Shown: positions 1 to 6,792 of the stretch, in pieces | How the letters are laid out: each line of letters opens with the position of its first letter | Numbering within the stretch: the stretch's first letter is position 1 | Assembly: GCA_021774015.1 (NCBI GenBank) | Contig: JAJFJO010000211.1 | Location: 1-11,537, forward strand | Source: Gammaproteobacteria bacterium | GTDB lineage: Bacteria; Pseudomonadota; Gammaproteobacteria; Coxiellales; Coxiellaceae | Direction of reading: 5' to 3' | DNA: 11,537 bases | Program-made: the position numbers and the translations under genes | Notes under the pieces: generated by a model | Told to the model about the DNA's origin: nothing | What the model saw: the letters and a program-made list of their open reading frames with translations, nothing else | The model's database searches: none

Positions 1-1112
1 CATGGGGGCAAACCTGGGAATGGATCGTATTATTGTTGGTGGGATTGTTGTTGGGTAAATCATTGTTGATAACAGTGTTGTGTCGTTTATCTTGGGTTGA
101 TGCCAGGGCATCTTTGCGTAGTGGTGTGATTTTGGCGCAGGGTGGTGAATTTGGTTTTGCAATATTAACCTTGGCGCTGACAAATAACTTATTGCCAGCA
201 GATTATGGACAAGTTGTATTGGCAGGTTTATTGATTAGTTTTGCATTGGCGCCTATTATTATTCAACGTAATGATCAGATCGTGAAATTTATATTACCGA
301 AAAAATGGTTAAAACAAAAACCAGAAGATGAATTGCTGCAGTATGTAAATGGTGGTGGGTTGTCTGACCATGTTGTGATTTGTGGGTATGGTCGAGTGGG
401 TCAAAACATTGCACGCTTGTTAGATAAGGTTAATTTGCCCTGGGTTGCTGTTGAGCTTGACCCTGCTCTTGTGAAAACAGCACGGTTGGCGGGTGATAAT
501 GTTTTGTTTGGTAGTGTTAAGCATGTTGAATTGTTGAAAGCGGCAGGTATTGATCGAGCAAAGTCAGTCGTGATTAGTTTTGAAAATGCGCCCGCGGCTG
601 TTATTGTGTTAGACCAAATTCGTCGCTTAAAACCTAATATTCCTATTATTGTTAGGGGTAAAGATGATTCGGAATATGAGCATTTATTAAAGCATGGTGC
701 CACACAGGTTGTGACAGAAATATTTGAAACGAGCTTGAAGTTAGCGCATCAATTGTTGCAATCGATGCAAGTCTCTCCAGGTAAAGTATCGGATATTTTG
801 CAAGAAGTGCGCGATCAAAACTATACGCTACTCAATAAAATATTTCCTGGCACATATGATGAAGCGACTTCGAAGGGTCATCTGCATGAGTATTTAACGC
901 CGATTGCAATACCAGAAAAAGCACATGTTATTGGCACCAATTTAAAAGAGCTCACATTGCCGCAATATGGTGTTGAAGTTATTGCTATCCGTCGTGGCCA
1001 ATACAGCATTAAGCCCACCAGTGATACACTGCTGCAAGCAAACGATATCTTAATTGTGTACGGTTCTCCAAATGAACTCGAGCGCGTTGAAGCTTTATTG
1101 ACGAGTGGTTGA
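1..1112 (+). CDS. Kef-type (CPA2) monovalent cation:proton antiporter, C-terminal part
   Basis: Inner-membrane K+/H+ antiporter with a cytoplasmic regulatory module. The reading frame is open to the left window edge (codons from position 3), so the gene starts outside and the first roughly 300 residues of the transport domain are missing; the TTG at 33 is only an internal codon. What remains begins with the last transmembrane helices, including the family-typical stretch LAQGGEFGFAILTLA (about 135-180). A linker leads to an RCK/TrkA-N Rossmann domain starting near 360 with the nucleotide-binding glycines GYGRVG (384-401) and an acidic end of strand two (VELD). A TrkA-C-like domain follows (about 880-1100, ending with the DILIVYGSPNEL stretch). 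The fold is that of KefB/KefC/YbaL-type proteins; I cannot tell which subfamily, so no symbol is given. It converges on mltD with a 7-bp gap and no visible intrinsic terminator. Confidence 0.93.
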   Translation, partial: WGQTWEWIVLLLVGLLLGKSLLITVLCRLSWVDARASLRSGVILAQGGEFGFAILTLALTNNLLPADYGQVVLAGLLISFALAPIIIQRNDQIVKFILPKKWLKQKPEDELLQYVNGGGLSDHVVICGYGRVGQNIARLLDKVNLPWVAVELDPALVKTARLAGDNVLFGSVKHVELLKAAGIDRAKSVVISFENAPAAVIVLDQIRRLKPNIPIIVRGKDDSEYEHLLKHGATQVVTEIFETSLKLAHQLLQSMQVSPGKVSDILQEVRDQNYTLLNKIFPGTYDEATSKGHLHEYLTPIAIPEKAHVIGTNLKELTLPQYGVEVIAIRRGQYSIKPTSDTLLQANDILIVYGSPNELERVEALLTSG

Positions 1113-1119
1113 GCCGATT

Positions 1120-2787
1120 CTATCCATGCAAATACAGTTTTAAAGGCTGCCCAACATGAATGATGTTATTTTTTAAGTGGTTCCAATTCATAATGTTGCT
1201 CATGGTGACGCGGTAGTATTCAGCGATCACGCTTAAGGACTCTCCAGAACGAACGTGATGAACTAGCATTTGGTTTCCTAGTTTTCTTTTATAATGCCCT
1301 TTAGTTAAAGCCCGCGATGGTATTATTAACCTTTGCCCTAAACGAACAATGTTATTGTTAAGGTGATTGTAGTCGCGCAATGTTTTTTCATTGATACCAA
1401 ATCGATAAGCGATAATGCTTATCGTATCACCACGACGCACTTTGTAATGTGTTTGTTTTGAGTGGTAGCGGTGGTGCCGCCAGATGGTGAGTTTTTCGCC
1501 GATCTTTAAGCTGCTGTTATAAGATAAACTATTCCAGTAGCGAATTTGATTGGCTGTTACACCGTAACGTGCAGCAACTGTCCATAAGTTATCGCGGGAT
1601 TTAACCGTATACTCAATTAATTTTGGTCCTGGAATTTTATCTTCGCGTATGCTGCTATGTTGCTTCATGAAGGCTCTAATTTTTTTGCCGCGATAGGATA
1701 AAGGCACCAATAAATCTTGACCAGAATGAATGGTGTTAGAGCTTAGGTGATTAACGCGTTTGAGTATGGCAAGATTTGTTTTATATTTTCTAGCGATAAC
1801 ACCCAGTGATTCGCCGCTTTCAACTTTATGATGCAGCCAAGTAATAGGATGTAAGTTTGCAGATGCCATCTTTTCTTTAAAGTTAATGGCTTTATCATTG
1901 GGTAGTAGTAATGAGTAGTCGGCATGAGGTGTGGTTGCCCAACGACGAAAACCGGGATTAAGCGCAAGCACGGTACGTATGTCGGTATGAGACAATTTGG
2001 CTACTTCAGAAAGATCAACTTGCTGTGTCATGTTAATTGCAGTGAAGTAAGATTGATTGGGCACTTGTTCTACAGGCATCCGATAGCCGTTTGGGTTGCG
2101 CATGATAGCAGCAAGCGCCAATAATTTTGGTACATACAGTTTGGTTTCTTTCGGTAAAGGTAAGGACCAGAAATCGGTTGGCCGATGATGACGCTTGTTA
2201 TAAGCAATGGCCGTTTGCACCGTTCCTTCCCCCGAATCATAAGCAGCAATGGCTAATAACCAATTGCCAAAAAATTCGTGCAGGTAAGTGAGGTAATCAA
2301 GGGCGGCTTGAGTGGAGTCGATGATGCTGCGACGACCGTCATACCACCAGTTAATCGTCAAACCAAACCCTGAAGCGGTGCCGGGCATCATTTGCCACAG
2401 TCCAGTTGCCCCTGTGCGTGAGTAGGCAAATGGGTTGTAGTCACTTTCAATCATGGGGAGTAGTGCTAATTCAGCGGGCATATTGCGCTTGCGGGTTTGT
2501 TGATAGATATAGTAAATATAAGGTACGGCATTGCGGGTGAGCTCGAGTATGTAGTGTGGGCGGCGCAGATAGAAGCGCAGCTCTTTATTCACCATTTGAT
2601 TTTTTGAGTTGTATTTTAAGCCATAGTGGTGCGACATGGACTGCCATACAGTCTGATAGCGTGTGAAGGGAAGATGCCAATAAAAGGAGTTGGAGTTAGA
2701 GCGTAATGCCTCAGTGGTGGAGAAGGCGCCAAGGGTGATGGCCAACCCAATGATCAGTAGAACTCTAATGTTTGGTCGATTTCGCAT
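1120..2787 (-). CDS. mltD: MltD-like membrane-associated lytic transglycosylase with four LysM domains
   Basis: Periplasmic enzyme that cleaves the glycan strands of peptidoglycan to anhydro-muropeptides. Numbered from the ATG at 2787 (555 aa): a hydrophobic signal segment at residues 8-24 after a basic start (MRNRPNIR), an SLT/GH23 domain at about 90-230 with catalytic Glu114 in MIESDYNP, the GLWQMMPGTA motif, and AAYDSGEG (Asp where many homologues have Asn). Four LysM repeats follow at about 320-362, 392-435, 448-489 and 510-552; E. coli MltD has two. No cysteine follows the signal segment, so it does not look like a lipoprotein, unlike E. coli MltD. A longer frame starts at 2871, but it would bury the signal peptide behind 28 extra residues, and a likely promoter lies downstream of that codon, so 2787 is preferred. 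In enterobacteria the neighbour is gloB; here a DUF234 cassette separates them. Confidence 0.92.
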   Translation of the reverse strand: MRNRPNIRVLLIIGLAITLGAFSTTEALRSNSNSFYWHLPFTRYQTVWQSMSHHYGLKYNSKNQMVNKELRFYLRRPHYILELTRNAVPYIYYIYQQTRKRNMPAELALLPMIESDYNPFAYSRTGATGLWQMMPGTASGFGLTINWWYDGRRSIIDSTQAALDYLTYLHEFFGNWLLAIAAYDSGEGTVQTAIAYNKRHHRPTDFWSLPLPKETKLYVPKLLALAAIMRNPNGYRMPVEQVPNQSYFTAINMTQQVDLSEVAKLSHTDIRTVLALNPGFRRWATTPHADYSLLLPNDKAINFKEKMASANLHPITWLHHKVESGESLGVIARKYKTNLAILKRVNHLSSNTIHSGQDLLVPLSYRGKKIRAFMKQHSSIREDKIPGPKLIEYTVKSRDNLWTVAARYGVTANQIRYWNSLSYNSSLKIGEKLTIWRHHRYHSKQTHYKVRRGDTISIIAYRFGINEKTLRDYNHLNNNIVRLGQRLIIPSRALTKGHYKRKLGNQMLVHHVRSGESLSVIAEYYRVTMSNIMNWNHLKNNIIHVGQPLKLYLHG

Positions 2788-2829
2788 TCGAGGCAGTTTA
2801 CGGAACAATGCTGACTTGATCAAGAGAAA

Positions 2830-2857
2830 ATCATATCCAAAAAAAAGTTGATATAAA
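2830..2857 (-). promoter_or_regulatory. Candidate sigma70 promoter for mltD
   Basis: Read on the minus strand, TTTATA (2852-2857, 4 of 6 consensus) and TATGAT (2830-2835, 5 of 6) are separated by 16 bp. Transcription would start near 2823, about 35 nt before the ATG at 2787. The site lies downstream of the alternative start at 2871, which is one reason to reject that start. Seen by eye only; AT-rich DNA yields such matches by chance. Confidence 0.4.
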
Positions 2858-2871
2858 ACATATGGATACAT

Positions 2872-3166
2872 TTGAGCGCCTTAAGACGGCTGACCAACTC
2901 AAAAACTAAAATTCGCACTGTACTCCGGTATTTTGTCAGCTGTGTTGTTTGTTATACTGACACTTCACGCAAAACTGAGGTTATAGTTATACATAAGTGT
3001 TCCAGGTATTTAAACATATTAGCCGAAAGTCATTTGCTAAACGGAAGAAATGTCCTCGCTGTGGTCGAATATTATGCTGTTTTCGGTAGTAGGTTATGCA
3101 ACAAAATTGCAATTATTTTGATAGCTCCTGCAGTGCTCAGGCTCGCGGTTGTCTCCAATTGGAATT
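2872..3166. other. Intergenic stretch without a recognisable gene
   Basis: About 295 bp between the mltD upstream region and the palindrome array. A weak frame starting with TTG (2872-3198) runs through it and into the repeats, but it has no ribosome binding site, no recognisable domain and an unlikely composition. I see no tRNA, no clear hairpin terminator and no transposase fragment. It may be the old gloB-mltD spacer or a decayed part of the inserted segment. Confidence 0.5.
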
Positions 3167-3312
3167 CTCCAGCGTCAAATAGACAAATGCCGATTTGACG
3201 CTAATGTTAATGCCTTTATTTTTGTCGTCAAATCGGCATTTGTCGATTTGACGCTGGCATTTAATCTCCATATAATGTCGTCAAATCGACAAATGTCGAT
3301 TTGACGCTGGAG
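3167..3312. repeat. Three 28-nt palindromes at exact 53-bp period, bounded by 14-bp inverted repeats
   Basis: Three 28-nt units lie at 3173-3200, 3226-3253 and 3279-3306. All begin CGTCAAAT and end CGATTTGACG, and they are separated by 25-nt linkers, giving exactly 53 bp (about five helical turns) between equivalent positions. Unit 3 is a perfect dyad: arm CGTCAAATCGACA, centre AA, and its complement. Unit 2 has perfect 10-bp arms; unit 1 has 10-bp arms when one flanking base pair on each side is included. Bases 3182-3200 and 3226-3244 are exact 19-bp reverse complements, so units 1 and 2 could also pair with each other. The whole block is bounded by CTCCAGCGTCAAAT (3167-3180) and its exact complement ATTTGACGCTGGAG (3299-3312), the latter carrying the ribosome binding site of the next gene. 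No copy is seen elsewhere in the window. Most likely an operator array; a recognition or end sequence of a mobile unit is possible. Confidence 0.9.
3248..3276 (+). promoter_or_regulatory. Near-consensus sigma70 promoter inside the palindrome array
   Basis: TTGACG (3248-3253, 5 of 6) and a perfect TATAAT (3271-3276) are 17 bp apart, the optimal spacing. The -35 box is the right arm of palindrome 2, and the expected start point (about 3283) falls in the left arm of palindrome 3, so a protein bound to either would compete with RNA polymerase. A weaker copy of the arrangement follows palindrome 1 (TTGACG 3195-3200, TATTTT 3217-3222, 16-bp spacer). It drives the DUF234 gene at 3320. Confidence 0.75.
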
Positions 3313-3319
3313 ATATCTA

Positions 3320-4762
3320 ATGTTTATAGGGCGAAAACGCGAGCTGAAAAAATTAAAAAATCTTTTAAATCAAGGATTTGCAAGGCTTTTGTTGATGAAG
3401 GGGCGTCGACGTATTGGTAAAAGTCGCACGCTTGTTGAGTTTGGCAAGCTTATAGGCAAGACACACGTTTTTTCAGGGTTGGCACCTGAAGAGGGTTTGA
3501 ATGCTAAGGATCAAAGAGAGGAATTTGCTCGTCAGCTAGGTGTGGAGTTCGGGCTAAGAGGCCTTAAGACAGATGATTGGGGTGACCTATTTTGGCATCT
3601 TTCGGAGCAAGTCAAGCAAGGTGAAGTGCTTATCGTTTTGGATGAGGTGTCGTGGATGGCGATGGATGATCCAACGTTTTTGTCTAAACTTAAAGTCGCA
3701 TGGGACCTCTATTTTACTCAAAACTCAAAACTCATATTAGCGCTATGTAGTTCTATTTCTATGTGGATGGATGATAATATTATTAGCAGTACAGGGTTTC
3801 TGGGTCGTGAATCTTTGACTATGACGTTGGACCCATTGCCACTTAGCGACTGCATTAAGTTTTGGGGTACCAATAACCGTGTGTCAGCACAAGAAAAATT
3901 ATTGATGTTGTCAGTCACTGGGGGCGTGCCTCGATACTTAGAAGAAATGGAAGCTAATAAGCCTGCAGAATATAATATTAGAGAGTTGTGTTTCAATAAA
4001 GAAGGTATATTATTTAATGAATTTAACAAAATTTTCTCAGACCTATTCAATGATAAAAAAGATGTATATCGAACTATTCTTGAAGTATTGGTGTCAGGAC
4101 CGGCTGAATCGAAAATAATTTTTGAAAAATGCAGTATGTCAGGTAATGGTAGCGATTATAAGATGTTAGAAAATCTTGAGAAGGCTGGTTTTATAGCAAA
4201 AGATGTTACTTGGCATATTGCAAGCGGATCAATATCTAAATTGGTTGAATATCGTCTAAGTGATAATTATTGTCGGTTTTATCTGAAATATATTTCACCC
4301 AATGAACAAAAAATAATTCATGGTGACTTTTCAGACATTAGTCTTTTAAACCTCCCAGCCTGGTCTAGCATTATGGGGTTGCAAGTTGAAAATTTGATTT
4401 TAAACAATAGGAGCTTGATTAAAAAAACCTTAGGTGTTATTTCTCAGGAGATTGTGTTTGATAACCCTTACTTTCAAAGAGGAACAACACGGATGAGGGG
4501 TTGTCAAATTGATTATCTGATCCAAACACAATTTAATACACTGTATGTTTGTGAAATTAAATACTCTAAAAAAACGATTCGTTTTGATATTGTTGACGAG
4601 ATGAAAGAGAAAATATCAAGGCTTTCAATTCCAAAGAATTTTTCGATTCGCCCTGTGCTTATTCACTGTAACCATGTTTCAGACGCGGTTGAGGAAAGTG
4701 GTTATTTTGCGCGTATTATCAATTTCACAGATTTTCTTGATGGTGATTTGGTTGAGACCTAA
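3320..4762 (+). CDS. AAA/STAND-like NTPase with C-terminal DUF234 (PD-(D/E)XK-like) domain
   Basis: A 480-residue protein of the archaeal-type ATPase_2 plus DUF234 family, widespread and patchily distributed, with no established function that I know of. The N-terminal FIGRKREL is typical. Walker A is GRRRIGKS (residues 28-35), Walker B is VLIVLDE (Asp108-Glu109), a sensor-like stretch is LALCSSIS (140-147), and the family signature GGVPRYLE spans 201-208. A probable winged-helix segment lies at about 245-315. The C-terminal domain (about 345-450) shows a PD-(D/E)XK-like pattern: Glu357, then Asp398 in QIDYL and Glu412-x-Lys414 in CEIKYS, all apparently intact. The ATG is preceded by GGAG (3309-3312) at 7 nt, inside the end of the palindrome array, and by a strong promoter. 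Its stop overlaps the gloB stop by 4 bp on the opposite strand. It sits between mltD and gloB, adjacent in enterobacteria, which suggests acquisition by transfer. Nuclease activity and target are inference. Confidence 0.9.
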   Translation: MFIGRKRELKKLKNLLNQGFARLLLMKGRRRIGKSRTLVEFGKLIGKTHVFSGLAPEEGLNAKDQREEFARQLGVEFGLRGLKTDDWGDLFWHLSEQVKQGEVLIVLDEVSWMAMDDPTFLSKLKVAWDLYFTQNSKLILALCSSISMWMDDNIISSTGFLGRESLTMTLDPLPLSDCIKFWGTNNRVSAQEKLLMLSVTGGVPRYLEEMEANKPAEYNIRELCFNKEGILFNEFNKIFSDLFNDKKDVYRTILEVLVSGPAESKIIFEKCSMSGNGSDYKMLENLEKAGFIAKDVTWHIASGSISKLVEYRLSDNYCRFYLKYISPNEQKIIHGDFSDISLLNLPAWSSIMGLQVENLILNNRSLIKKTLGVISQEIVFDNPYFQRGTTRMRGCQIDYLIQTQFNTLYVCEIKYSKKTIRFDIVDEMKEKISRLSIPKNFSIRPVLIHCNHVSDAVEESGYFARIINFTDFLDGDLVET

Positions 4763-5529
4763 AACCCATCCTTCCATCGGCGAACTTCTGCAAATACATC
4801 AACGCTAGTTTCTAATGAATGACCAGCATGTGCTTCAGCAGCCATTTTAATGCTATCTAAATGGCAGCGTAAAAAAGGATTAGTTGCTCGCTCGAGCTCA
4901 ATTGTCGATGGCAGGCTGGGTTGATGATCAGCTCGAATATTACGAACCTCTGCTAATCGTTCAGCAACAGCCTGATTTTCAGGCTCTACTAGTTGTGCAA
5001 AAGTGAGATTGTTTTCCGTATATTCGTGTGCACAATACACTTTAGTATCACCAGGCAGTTGGGCTAATTTGCCAAGTGAGCTAAACATCTGCTCAGCGGT
5101 ACCCTCAAACAACCTGCCACAACCGGCTGCAAACAGTGTATCCCCACAAAACACACCATCACAGCCCACATAGGCAATATGGCCTGCGGTATGCGCTGGG
5201 ATATCTAAAACCTCAAAAGTGGCACCGACCTCTGGCAAAGTGATGGAATCACCCTCACGAAGCGGGTAGTCGCACAGATCTAAAGGGTCGTTAGCAGGGC
5301 CGTAGACGGGCACTGAATAGCGTTGAACCAACTCAGCTGTGCCATTCGTGTGGTCCCAGTGATGGTGCGTGATCACAATAGCGGTTAGGATTAATCCATT
5401 GTGGGAAAGGTAGTCATGAGCCGGTTTTGCCTCACCTGGATCAACAATCACACAATGTCCAGACTCGGGGTGCACAATGGCCCAGATATAGTTATCATTG
5501 AGGGCTGGTATGGGGTGGATGCTGTGCAT
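4759..5529 (-). CDS. gloB: Hydroxyacylglutathione hydrolase (glyoxalase II)
   Basis: Cytoplasmic binuclear metallo-beta-lactamase-fold enzyme that hydrolyses S-D-lactoylglutathione to D-lactate and glutathione, the second step of methylglyoxal detoxification. Numbered from the ATG at 5529 (256 aa): N-terminal PIPALNDNYIW, metal-binding THHHWDH (His55, His57, Asp59, His60), His113 in IPAHTAGHI, bridging Asp130 in FCGDTLF, the substrate-loop GCGRLFEGT (136-144), and His168 in YCAHEYT. All ligands are present, and the C-terminus (EVRRWKDGF) is of normal family type. The frame extends back to 5589, but the chosen start matches family N-termini and has GGAGG (5539-5543) 9 nt upstream. It is divergent from the yafS-like gene and convergent with the DUF234 gene. 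Separation from mltD means it must end transcription by other means or read into the cassette antisense. Confidence 0.96.
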   Translation of the reverse strand: MHSIHPIPALNDNYIWAIVHPESGHCVIVDPGEAKPAHDYLSHNGLILTAIVITHHHWDHTNGTAELVQRYSVPVYGPANDPLDLCDYPLREGDSITLPEVGATFEVLDIPAHTAGHIAYVGCDGVFCGDTLFAAGCGRLFEGTAEQMFSSLGKLAQLPGDTKVYCAHEYTENNLTFAQLVEPENQAVAERLAEVRNIRADHQPSLPSTIELERATNPFLRCHLDSIKMAAEAHAGHSLETSVDVFAEVRRWKDGF

Positions 5530-5607
5530 TGGAAGTGGCCTCCGGTTAAAATAGCACAAAGAAACTATTGTAAACCTTACTGAGAACAAATTAAAAGGGC
5601 GGCTAGT
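5530..5607. promoter_or_regulatory. Divergent intergenic region between gloB and the yafS-rnhA-dnaQ operon
   Basis: This 78-bp gap must hold the promoters of both gloB (-) and the rightward operon unless these lie inside the coding regions. It carries the gloB ribosome binding site (GGAGG, 5539-5543) and AAGGG (5595-5599) 8 nt before the TTG at 5608. I could not assign convincing -35/-10 pairs in either direction. Confidence 0.5.
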
Positions 5608-6348
5608 TTGGACATAAAGCTATCAACGATGGATTACTGGTATCGCAGAATGCCGGGTAAGATGCTGTTAGAGATGGAACAGCAGCAGCTCGATCCTTTG
5701 CTGCCACATATTCCAGGTGAGTGCATTGTACAAATGGGTGGGCCGAGTGACTTGCAATTACTACAAGCCAGCGCCATCTCTAATAAAAGCTACTTAGGCA
5801 TGCAGCGTCATGTGTGGTCGGATGTGCCACGCATTCAGTCAGAAATTGATAGTTTACCTTTACTGCCTAACAGTATTGATGTGTTTGTGGTTGCACATAT
5901 GCTTGAAATGGTGAAAACACCGGGCAAAGTGATCCATGAACTCTATGATGCACAAAATGATGGCGGTTATTTAATCCTACTTGGTTTTAATCCGCTTAGC
6001 TTGTGGAATTTGACGCGTATTAACCGTAAGCGTCGCGGGTTTCCGTGGAATGGCCACTTTTGGTCTGCACGACAATTAAAGGCTTGTATGCGTTCAGTGG
6101 GTTATAGCATCGTATCGTATAACACGTTATTATTTCGCCCGCCGGTGTTTGAAAAAAAATGGGCGGATCGATTACTGTTTATGGAAATGTTTGGGCAAAT
6201 TTGTTTGTCTGGATTTGGTGGTGCATTTTGTATCATTGCGCAAAAGTCAAAACAGGAAGCGATTACAGATAAATTAAGTTGGTGGGAACGTAAGGTGCCA
6301 GTTAGTAGTGGTTGTGCAGAGCCAACGACGAGAGTGATGGATGAGTAA
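5608..6348 (+). CDS. yafS: YafS-like class I SAM-dependent methyltransferase
   Basis: Putative methyltransferase of unknown substrate, recognised as the YafS-type protein from its position between divergent gloB and rnhA, and from the central stretch (numbered from the TTG) with LPLLPNSIDVFVVAHMLEM (residues 83-101), a typical motif II region, and GYLILLGFNPLSLWNL (120-135). The motif I region is IVQMGGPSD (40-48), with the glycine-rich SAM loop reduced compared with DxGxGxG; this family often shows a weak motif I, so activity is uncertain. The start is a choice: TTG at 5608 has AAGGG at 8 nt, while ATG at 5629 (MDYWYRRM) has only a weak AAAG. It is the first gene of a tight operon; its last 8 bases overlap rnhA. 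The symbol rests on synteny and resemblance. Confidence 0.85.
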   Translation: MDIKLSTMDYWYRRMPGKMLLEMEQQQLDPLLPHIPGECIVQMGGPSDLQLLQASAISNKSYLGMQRHVWSDVPRIQSEIDSLPLLPNSIDVFVVAHMLEMVKTPGKVIHELYDAQNDGGYLILLGFNPLSLWNLTRINRKRRGFPWNGHFWSARQLKACMRSVGYSIVSYNTLLFRPPVFEKKWADRLLFMEMFGQICLSGFGGAFCIIAQKSKQEAITDKLSWWERKVPVSSGCAEPTTRVMDE

Positions 6349-6790
6349 GCAAATAGTAGAAATTTTTACGGATGGTGCGTGTCGTGGTAATCCGGGTCCC
6401 GGTGGCTGGGGTGCGTTGTTGCGTTATGATGATAAAACCCGTGAAATATATGGTGCAGAATTAGACACAACCAATAATCGTATGGAATTAATGGCGGCAA
6501 TAGAATCACTGGGCGCGCTAAAGAAAACTTGCCGTGTAGAATTAACTACAGACTCGCAATATGTGAAGCGTGGTATTACGGAATGGATAGTGGGTTGGAA
6601 GAAAAAAGGTTGGCGTAATAGTCAGAAAAAGCCAGTTAAAAATGCAGATTTATGGCAGCGCTTGGATGAAGTGGCAGCGCAACATGATGTGTCTTGGCAT
6701 TGGGTAAAAGGTCATAGTGGGCACATTGAAAATGAGCGCGCTGATGAGTTGGCTAATCGTGCTATTGATGAAATGTTAGCGAAGGAATAA
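6341..6790 (+). CDS. rnhA: Ribonuclease HI
   Basis: Degrades the RNA strand of RNA-DNA hybrids during replication and R-loop removal. At 149 aa it is close to the E. coli enzyme (155 aa). All catalytic carboxylates are visible: Asp11 in FTDGACRGNPGPGGWG, Glu49 in NNRMELMA, Asp71 in TDSQYV, Asp135 in ERADELA, plus the assisting His125 in WVKGHSGH. The basic handle with its tryptophans is present at about 80-100 (WIVGWKKKGWRNSQKKPVKN). It overlaps the end of the yafS-like gene by 8 bp, implying translational coupling, with GAGAG (6330-6334) as a possible ribosome binding site, and is followed after 2 bp by dnaQ in the same direction. In E. coli rnhA and dnaQ are divergent neighbours or differ in spacing; here they look co-transcribed. 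Confidence 0.98.
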   Translation: MSKQIVEIFTDGACRGNPGPGGWGALLRYDDKTREIYGAELDTTNNRMELMAAIESLGALKKTCRVELTTDSQYVKRGITEWIVGWKKKGWRNSQKKPVKNADLWQRLDEVAAQHDVSWHWVKGHSGHIENERADELANRAIDEMLAKE

Positions 6791-6792
6791 GC

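Noticed and set aside
1113..1119. Terminator between the antiporter gene and mltD
   Set aside because: Only 7 bp between stops and no hairpin with a T tract in either direction.
2785..2871. Longer MltD start at 2871
   Set aside because: Adds 28 residues before the signal segment, has only a weak AAGG upstream, and lies upstream of the likely promoter.
2872..3198. 108-residue frame starting with TTG
   Set aside because: No ribosome binding site, no recognisable domain, and its end runs into the palindrome array; likely chance.
3167..3312. CRISPR array
   Set aside because: Only three units; the units are themselves full palindromes, linkers are 25 nt and AT-rich, and a promoter and ribosome binding site lie inside; no cas genes.
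5548..5574. gloB promoter TTTACA / TATTTT on the minus strand
   Set aside because: The 15-bp spacer is short and the start point would fall inside the ribosome binding site.
5530..5589. Longer GloB start at 5589
   Set aside because: The family N-terminus and a good GGAGG favour the ATG at 5529.
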